NCBI GenBank assembly: GCA_949152475.1
Contig: OX424559.1
Span: forward strand, 15,717,809-15,781,808
From: Terebella lapidaria
Taxonomy: Eukaryota; Annelida; Polychaeta; Terebellida; Terebellidae
DNA length: 64,000 bases
Reading direction: 5' to 3'
A program made the position numbers and the translations under genes. Below are positions 57,200 to 64,000 of the stretch, in pieces; the stretch's first letter is position 1, and each line of letters begins with the position of its first letter. The notes beneath the pieces were generated by a model. It was not told where the DNA came from. It ran no database searches and worked only from the letters and a program-made list of their open reading frames with translations.

Positions 57200-57810
57200 C
57201 TAATATATGATAGCCAGTTAATTGATAACGAATTTCAGAAACCGATTATAAGTGTGGCAGTTTGTCACGGATTGGTTGCCCTGCGACGTAATGGGCTAAA
57301 ACAGACTGAGATAGCTTGGCAACATCACACAGGGGGATGTCAGAAAGATTCTGAAAAGGAACCCCGAGACAGGTGTGCCTACTCCTAGATTTGGCCCAGG
57401 ACGTCTTATGAAGACAACAAGAAGACAGGACTGTTTGCTGATTCGCCTGTGTACTGAGGGCCGTACCATGCAAGCCCAGGCCTTGAGAGTAAACTAGCAG
57501 AAAGCCAGGTGTATGCGTATCCAGAACACTAGTGAACAGCCGATTGGTTAGAGCTGGGTATCGTGCCAGGAGACCTTTAAGGAGACCCCTGCTGAGTCAA
57601 AGACATCACAAGCGACATCACAAGCGACGTCTGCAGTGGGCCAGGGATCACCGCCATCTGGGACCACATCAATGGAATCAAGTTATGTCAGGGTGCAGGC
57701 TGGAGGCAGTGGGATAACCATATATGGGGAGCTCTCCACACATGTGAAAAAACTGATCTTGTGATCTTGGTCGGCAATCTGCATCAACACCAGTATATAC
57801 ACCAGTATAT
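57200..57810 (+). pseudogene. Tc1-like transposase relic
   Basis: Plus-strand phrases match Tc1 transposase in order but in shifting frames: an N-terminal helix-turn-helix (LRRNGLKQTEIA), a second HTH region near 57370-57440, then NSRLVRAGYRARRPLRRPLL, KRRLQWARDHRHLGPHQWNQV and a GELSTHVKKLILVILVGNL stretch. It ends abruptly at 57810, where a LINE fragment begins. At least two frame changes and several stops are present, so it is inactive. Confidence 0.82.
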
Positions 57811-59058
57811 ACACATCCTAGACCAAACAATGGTATTTGGAACCAGAAAAGATACAAAAACCATTGAAATTAACATAGATGGATGCAATATTCATAGGGT
57901 AAACTCAACAAAACTTCTTGGCGTGCACATGGACAGCAAAATAACCTGGAAAGTTCATATAAAGAACCCAATGAATAAAGTCTCGAAAAACATATGTATT
58001 GTTTATAGAACCAAACATGTATCAAACAAACATGCATTACAAACCTTATATAATACTCTTATTATGCCGTATCTAACATACTGCTGTGAAATTTGGCACA
58101 ACAATTACCACTCTAGACTTACCACTCTACCACTCTAGACACCTTTAACAATACTGCAAAAAATACAATAAAAAAACTTCCTAGATCATACTCAACCGAA
58201 ATTTGCTCAGTACAAGGCCTTGAAACTAGATGATTTAATAAAACTTAAAACTACGGAAATTATTTACAGAGCTCTCGCAGACGAATTGCCAAATAGATTA
58301 GAAGAAATAGTAACCAATCAACAATGCAACCATGAATACAAAACCAGAGAAAAACATGCTCTTAAAAGTTACCTCTGTAAAACAAATTACAAAATAATGA
58401 CAACTATAAACGTGGGATTGCTAGGGTGGGGCGGTTTACCGAAAGACATTATACATAGTGAACACACACATTTTTAATCTACAAAACGATAAATAATATT
58501 ATATGAATAATATGAATCACATGCGGATACGACTTGAAATACTATATTAGGTACAATGATATTGCTCAATTAATGTTTTCTTGTAGGTACGTTGTTCACT
58601 ATGTATAATGTATTTATTACATGACATTTCTATGTGTGTGTGTTGGGGGGGGGGGGGATGGAGGTATTATGTGGGTGTGTTTGGGTGTGGGGGAGAGTGT
58701 GAATGGGTGAGTGGGTGCAGGTGTAGGTGAATATGTGTGTGTGTGTAGGTGGGTGTATGGGTGAACTTGCGCATAGGGTGTATGGAAGAAAGGGTTGTCA
58801 ATTATGTTGAATTCGTGAGTTAGGTGTTGTTGTTGTTGTTGTTGTTTTTTTCAAAAAAATTTGTGTTGTTTTTTGAAATGTGGTGGGGGTGTTGTATTTG
58901 AAATGTGGTGGTGGTGTTGGGGCTTGGGGATGGGAAACTTTATGTCTTAGTGGGAAAGGTCTGGGAATACCACGTACATAAGTTCTGAAAACCTTTCAAC
59001 TTTCAACATGTTTACTTTTATATTGTTTTAATTGTAATTGTTGAATAAAAAAAATTGA
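57811..59058 (+). pseudogene. 5'-truncated LINE 3' fragment
   Basis: It contains the end of a reverse transcriptase ORF: MVFGTRKDTKTIEINIDG, STKLLGVHMDSKITWKVHI, LIMPYLTYCCEIWHNN and, after a stop near 58138 and a frame change, a C-terminal domain ending GWGGLPKDIIHSEHTHF (58475). A 3' UTR of about 580 bp follows, with G-runs, GTTGTTGTT and GTGGGTGTGT repeats, ending in AATAAAAAAAATTG. It truncates both the Tc1 relic to its left and the LTR-element fragment to its right, so it arrived after both or landed between them. Confidence 0.8.
58640..58920 (+). repeat. G/T-rich simple repeats in the LINE 3' UTR
   Basis: G12 run, GTGTGTGTGT, GGGTGAGTGGGTG and (GTT)n tracts. Confidence 0.75.
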
Positions 59059-60330
59059 TTGGTGCAGGGGCGCGAGTATCAGAGGTTGACATGTCGGGGT
59101 TACGGGTTCGGGGACTCCACATGGACGGTGGTTGCTGCGGTTGCATCGGTCATAGGGGCACTGAGGTCGTGGGGGCTGACGTCAATGGGATGCTCCCTGT
59201 GGTCGATCTCGCTTGGCTGGGTCGAGGGTATGTGATCATGGTCTGCTCGAACGGTATACGGGAGTATACCATGGGCACTGGGTCGTGTTGAGTCGACGTC
59301 ATTGTCGGCGCGAACTGATAAGATGCCGAATATGCACTTGGCGGCACTAGCTCTGTGATAGTGTCCCTATGACAGACCCATTGTCTAGTTCTCGAGTGGC
59401 TTGGCGAATGAGTCACCATTGACGTATCTATGGCCAGGGGCCACACTCACTGCTGGGTCGACAGGGTCGTACATACTCGTTTATTGACGTGAATGAGTAT
59501 AGTCTCTTACTGGCTGGGTTGTTCTGACCGGCGCAGCTGAGTACGATTGTGCGTGTGCATGAATAATGTCACTCACAGTGTGCAGGGGCCCTAACAGGTC
59601 TTCATCTAGAAACCCTCGATTCTGTCAGCGGATTGCGAAGACGATCTCAGGGTCGATTGGTCCTCGATGCACTGGAATAAGCCGGTCGGTTGTTGCTCTT
59701 GTGACAACGGGACTGTCACTTATAGCAACGGAGTGTGGGCTGGAAGGTTGGAATGTCGGGATCGGGTTGAAAGGATCGGGTTGAAGGTGTCATGGGGTGT
59801 TCCCGGGGTCATCGCTATTCCTGCTGGTAGGGTTGATTATCTGAGACTGGCTCAGAATCCTGGTCGTAGGCGCCAATGTGATAAATATCACATATCCTAA
59901 TATCACATATTCTAAATATCACATAAGTCTAATTTACCACAATTATATCACTGTTTTCTTGGATTTTCTATAACTTCACAACGTATCTTCTTTAACGATC
60001 ATGTCCATTCTTCACGGGGACTTCTGATCAAGTGCACAGGGCCGAGGAACATGTGGGGTATTTTCCCGCCTCGTGTATTCGGGGTTGTGTGATTGGTTGT
60101 GTGAATTCTGATGTCATGGAAAGTGGCGTGATTCTGTGCATGTCCTGATATGCTTGTCCACGTGATGAGAGCATGAATCTGCGAGTTTCCTTGTACCTGA
60201 GTTAGTGCATGTGTCCGAATGACGCAATGTAGAAGTACCGGTGAACCGGTGGTTGTGTGTGGCTATATATGTACTGATCGTGTTTAGTGTTGTGGCGTAC
60301 GGTCCCCTCTTCTACCCCATAGAGCGGGAT
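59059..60330 (-). mobile_element. fragment of an LTR retroelement: LTR, primer site, start of gag region
   Basis: Read on the minus strand, an LTR-like block with a TACATATATAGCC TATA-like motif near 60265 ends TTATCACA at about 59877. TTGGCGCC follows at once, the usual start of a primer-binding site in Ty3-like elements. Then come about 800 bp whose minus-strand frames are rich in Pro, Ser and Thr, as at the start of some gag genes. The outer LTR edge is not defined and the rest of the element is missing. It is a broken fossil. Confidence 0.5.
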
Positions 60331-62055
60331 ATGAAAAATGGACTCACCGGTCGCGCTTCAATTCAGCCAGGCTTGTACATGTGAGACATATATGGTCACT
60401 TCTGAATATACAAAATTCTCAAGACCTGAGAAAAAAACAAAGCACAAATAATATGATGTCATTGTTACATATTATCCATTTATATGATCTTTATCCTGGC
60501 TATGATAAGGAAATGATTGCGTCTGTTTAGACAACTTTGAACCATACAACTCCATAAACGCTAGGTCTGTGGTGGAGCGTTCACACGCACATGGCAAGCT
60601 GTATTGACCAGGTTTCAGACTGATCGCAGGTCTTTCCAGTGATAATCCGTCTTAAAGAGATGATTGAAAACTATACTTATATCCGTGTTCTCCCGTTTAC
60701 GTTTAGCACTGCCACCTACAGGCAAATGCATATGGGTTCAGTAGGAACACCACAAACATGTTGTGACATGGAATATATATGATTCTACCTCGGCCCACAG
60801 TATGTGACGTCAGCCAAATTAACTTTCTGCAATGATGAGCACTGACCCAGTGAACAAACACGTGTTATTTTGAGCCTACACAGTTTACACACTTGCAAGT
60901 GTTTTTGGCTCAAGGACCTTTTCGAGTGGATCGTCAAGGTTCAGTGTGTCAGGTATTTATGTATGGGATAGTGACTCAGGTTGATTGATTCGCCCAGTTA
61001 GTAACCTTTACTATTTAGATGACTTTAGACCTTTATATTGCTCACAATTGAAGTTTGAAGTATTTGAAACCTTCATTTCATACAGTGTTGCTGTACATGG
61101 GCCACAAGTTTTGAAAACATTGTGGTCAATGTTTGGACACTATATATTTGTGGACCACATATGTGGGCGAGGGCCTATTCATCAACAAATTCATGAACAT
61201 AGTCTCCTATGGATATTTAGACAGTACATACTTGTACATTGGTATCTCGTACACTGCATCGAATCCCTGATCTAAGGTAATATGTTCAGTATTTTGCAGA
61301 AACATTATTTTAATCCCCATGTGTCGGCATCAGCTGCCAAAAAGTTAGCATTACAGCGTTGACATCAACATGACCTGAATCCTAAACTAAAGAACTAGGC
61401 CGGACAATGCTCTATGCCATTTGGCAGGGTGCATACCCGCTAGCAGGTATATGAGTTATATATCAACCGCTGGAGAACAATAGGACCAGTAACTAATCAC
61501 GAATAAAAACCTTGGCCTTCTGCTTTGGTCTCTCTTCGTGAGAAATACTCAGCCTAGGGCATTTTCACATACTTAGATGTTGGAATAATGCCGATTTGGA
61601 CAATGCGACATGACAGGTCTGGTCATAGGTAATGGGCTAAACAAAATAGACAACACCGGTATTCGAGGAGTTGCTAGCGGTAAAAACAAAGGGGAAGAGA
61701 TTGGGACCTAAGACAAACGCTGATATGTACATTATTCTGGTATATAGAAGAGCCAGTTTATACAGATTACACTGTACATTGTTTGGAGGTTTGTTGATAA
61801 TAATCACCGATAACTGTGCAGGGAACCAACAAGACATTATTCAAATTGTTTTAGTTCCTCCCATTTATTCAAATGTCTGCTTGGGAAGTAAAATGAAATC
61901 ACACAGAACGGTTAGCAAATATTCAACATACTGGTATCAATGATGTGCAGACTTTCAACATCTAACTATGTTGGAGCTATATTTTCAATACATTTGGATA
62001 AATAATGTCTTAGGTGATACCGCTGGATGACAATTTGTTTCCAATGCTATTTCAG
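60331..62055. other. upstream and 5' intronic DNA of the cGAS-like gene
   Basis: No recognised repeat or coding domain. A GTTTACACACTTGCAAGTG-type short palindrome lies near 60880-60905. The frame at 60985-61275 has no features of a real gene. The stretch ends in a pyrimidine-rich tract and splice acceptor, so at least its last part is an intron and a 5' non-coding exon probably lies here or before the window. Confidence 0.45.
62050..62055 (+). promoter_or_regulatory. splice acceptor of the cGAS-like coding exon
   Basis: TTTCAG after a T-rich stretch (TTTGTTTCCAATGCTATTTCAG region). The exon begins at 62056, 17 bp before the ATG. Confidence 0.6.
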
Positions 62056-62072
62056 ATTGTGGTGCCATAAAC

Positions 62073-63458
62073 ATGGAAGAAACAGAAGAATTGTTCTACA
62101 CAGCCTTGCGAAGTGACAAAAGTGACATGGGTCCACCACGCTCTCAGCCATATACACAACATGAATTCCGGGAAGGAATGAGAATGGCACATGCTGTCGT
62201 GGCACATGGCGACCTAAAATCTCGCCATAAAAAGTTGGTCAACTTTGACCGTGATCATCCTGTCATTATTAACGTGGAGGATGTTGTAGATGATACGCAT
62301 CGTGGAGTCCTGCGAACATTTCCTCTGAAAGGCAGCTTGGAGCCAGTCGGAAGCTGCGCTGACGAGTGCCGTGTGGGGCAAACTTCAGAGATGGACTTCC
62401 TCTATGTCATTTCTGATGATTTCACGTTTACGAAGTCAGATGAAGGCAAGTATTTCGAGATCTTCACAACAACTGGTGAGAAGTTAGTCCCATCGTCAGT
62501 AGTTCCTCAGTTTGCTGATGCAGTGGAGGCCGCCGTGCAGAATTGTCCACACATCGGTTCAGCAGCAATACAACATGGTGGCTACAGAAGTCCTAAATTC
62601 AGTGGTGTTAGGTATAGTGGGCCAGCAGTCACCATACTGCTCAGGTATTCCCCAGAAGAGAAGTCAACACAACGCATAGGAAATGTATTGCCTGGTGTAC
62701 TGATATCAGAGAATAAGGGTGACATTGACATTTCCATCGACTTCACATTGGCTTTCAAACTGAGAGCTGACAGTGAAGTTGTAGCAAATGTTCGTGCGGG
62801 ACTGATGCCTTTACAGCAAGCACTGCCCAGAAAGGCAATCTCGAAGACAGACGTCCATTTTGTACCTGATCTCAAAAATGATGGATGGCTCCTGACAACA
62901 TCTCGACTTGAGGCAAAACTATTCTCTACTGTACCTGACAACGCATCTGTCAAAATGGCGTTTGCTCTCTGTAAAATCGTCAGCTATCAGAGTGCATACA
63001 CAGATCACGAATCCAAAACACCTCTGCAAACTGGGTTGGCACAAACACTCGAAAGTGCTAAGCAGGAACCAACAGGAGATTGCCTAAATAGATCTATGAG
63101 ATTCGCTCATTGTTTCCTCACACAGGAAGATGCATTCAGACTGGGAGAATGCACGAAAGCAGATATCAAATTGAATGCTGCTGCTCTGAAGCATATCTTG
63201 CTTGCCAAATCATTACAAGAACCAGTTTTCTTCCAAGAAGGCAATGACACCAAAAAAGATTTCAAAAACCTGGTCCTCGGCACATTTGCGATATGTGCTA
63301 ATCTGCAATCATCACACATTCCACACTCATTGATTACCGGTTCTGTGATCAATGTCTTTGCTATAGCGAAATCTGTTCTGCTTTGTGTGGAGAAGCAACT
63401 GGAGTTGAAGAGAGATATGAGAGCAAAATGTGCTTTATGCTGTCAGCTGTTTGATGAG
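62073..63458 (+). CDS. cGAS-like receptor (Mab-21 fold nucleotidyltransferase), partial
   Basis: About 462 residues lie in this exon; the ATG has context AAACATGG. Residues 1-85 are helical. At 93-112 the sequence PVGSCADECRVGQTSEMDFL gives the nucleotidyltransferase motif: Gly93-Ser94, then Glu106 and Asp108, with the same spacing as human cGAS Ser213 to Glu225/Asp227. The third acid is Asp223 in ISIDFTLAF, which closely matches cGAS ISVDITLAL. A Mab-21 C-terminal lobe follows (DGWLLTTSRLEAKLF at about 270-284, then MAFALCKIVSY). No cGAS-type zinc thumb is evident. Enzymes of this family sense nucleic acid and make cyclic dinucleotides for STING, but the ligand cannot be told here. The exon ends at 63458 with a strong donor, so the protein continues past the window; the open frame to 63500 is intronic. 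Confidence 0.85.
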
Positions 63459-63464
63459 GTAAGG
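63459..63464 (+). promoter_or_regulatory. splice donor of the cGAS-like exon
   Basis: GATGAG|GTAAGG at 63453-63464 matches the donor consensus. Reading through it adds only about 13 unrelated residues before a stop. Confidence 0.7.
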
Positions 63465-64000
63465 AGCAACTTACATATAAAAAGATATGGTATATTGTGA
63501 ATATATGTGTATGACATATATTGTATTTGTAATCATGCAATATTTTGACTGTCGAAAAGCATTGTTTTGATACGACTTTGTATGACGATGTGTATATTTA
63601 ATCTCCAATGGCATGTCTTGTTTCCATAATGTAACTGATATAAGCACGATGAGTGTTGAGTTGACATGTGGCGATTATTTTGAAGATTTAGTTGACTAAT
63701 TTAAGTCAGTCTGCCATTTTCTTAACTTAAGGAACTTTTGCATTCTCATTTGAGTCAATTGACATCCTGGATATGGCATGGAACAAATTGCTTTTGAAAA
63801 AAAAATGACTGGAAAGCAAAGATTGCGTCACACACAGTCACCTATTAAATCCCCCCCCCCCCCCACACACACACGTTTTTTTACCTTTGACTTCCTCACA
63901 ACCCGTCCATTCCCCCACACAACCCGTTAATCTCGCCCTCCTGTCCTCCCTGAGCCTTTGCGTTTTACGCTCCCTCCAGTCCATTCCTACTCACCACTCG
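63465..64000. other. probable intron
   Basis: AT-rich, with a C14 run and CA repeat at 63851-63874 and a C/T-rich tail. No further exon is recognised before the window ends. Confidence 0.55.

Noticed and set aside
60985-61275. 96-codon frame upstream of the cGAS-like gene
   Set aside because: No domain, poor start context and intron-like composition.
63459-63500. Extension of the cGAS-like protein to the stop at 63500
   Set aside because: A consensus splice donor precedes it and the added residues do not resemble the family.
1-64000. Hammerhead ribozyme motifs in tandem repeats
   Set aside because: I looked for CTGATGAG and GAAAC cores at workable spacing in the arrays and did not find a convincing pair.

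Overview
This window is animal nuclear DNA: AT-rich, intron-bearing and dominated by layered transposable elements. Nothing identifies the species directly. A CR1-clade LINE with PHD and esterase domains, BEL/Pao and Ty3-like LTR elements, P-, hAT-, Tc1- and Harbinger-like DNA transposons, abundant GTTACCGGAC-ended dispersed repeats and a cGAS-like receptor gene together fit a marine invertebrate. A mollusc or another lophotrochozoan is most likely (inference, moderate confidence). I found no rRNA, tRNA or CRISPR array.

Layout. 1-2.4 kb: unique DNA with a 21-bp minisatellite and a short relative of the 72-bp-unit element found at 30.6-32.8 kb. 2.45-7.71 kb: a BEL/Pao element on the minus strand with both LTRs and a 5-bp target duplication, carrying a nested repeat. 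7.7-11 kb: unique DNA, a GC-rich island and a solo LTR. 11.1-14.8 kb: copy A of an old segmental duplication. 15.2-21.2 kb: a long CR1-type LINE whose ORF1 carries PHD, SGNH-esterase, IMPACT/UPF0029 and CCHC domains. 22-25 kb: a GTTACCGGAC element with an array rich in AGGTCA half-sites. 26.1-35.3 kb: copy B of the duplication, enlarged by a P-like element with a THAP exon (which itself contains a hAT MITE), a long-TIR element with CACGGTG ends, a GC-rich MITE, and a 2.2-kb element with about 17 copies of a 72-bp unit. 36-44.5 kb: another GTTACCGGAC element, a decayed LINE, a Tc1-like relic and an unexplained GC-rich island. 46.2-48.0 kb: a Harbinger-like element with poly-G ends. 48.7-50.1 kb: a long-period repeat. 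50.6-55.8 kb: three GTTACCGGAC elements head to tail. 56.2-60.3 kb: a mosaic of a solo LTR, a Tc1 relic, a LINE 3' end and part of an LTR element. 62.07-63.46 kb: the only convincing host gene, a large coding exon for a cGAS-like nucleotidyltransferase with all three catalytic acids, bounded by good splice sites.

The host gene is probably an innate-immune nucleic-acid sensor that makes a cyclic dinucleotide. The rest is mostly a record of insertions. Because copies A and B share an ancestor, each supplies empty sites that date insertions in the other. The P-like, CACGGTG-ended and 9-bp-TSD elements entered copy B after the duplication, and a MITE-in-element nest lies only in copy A.
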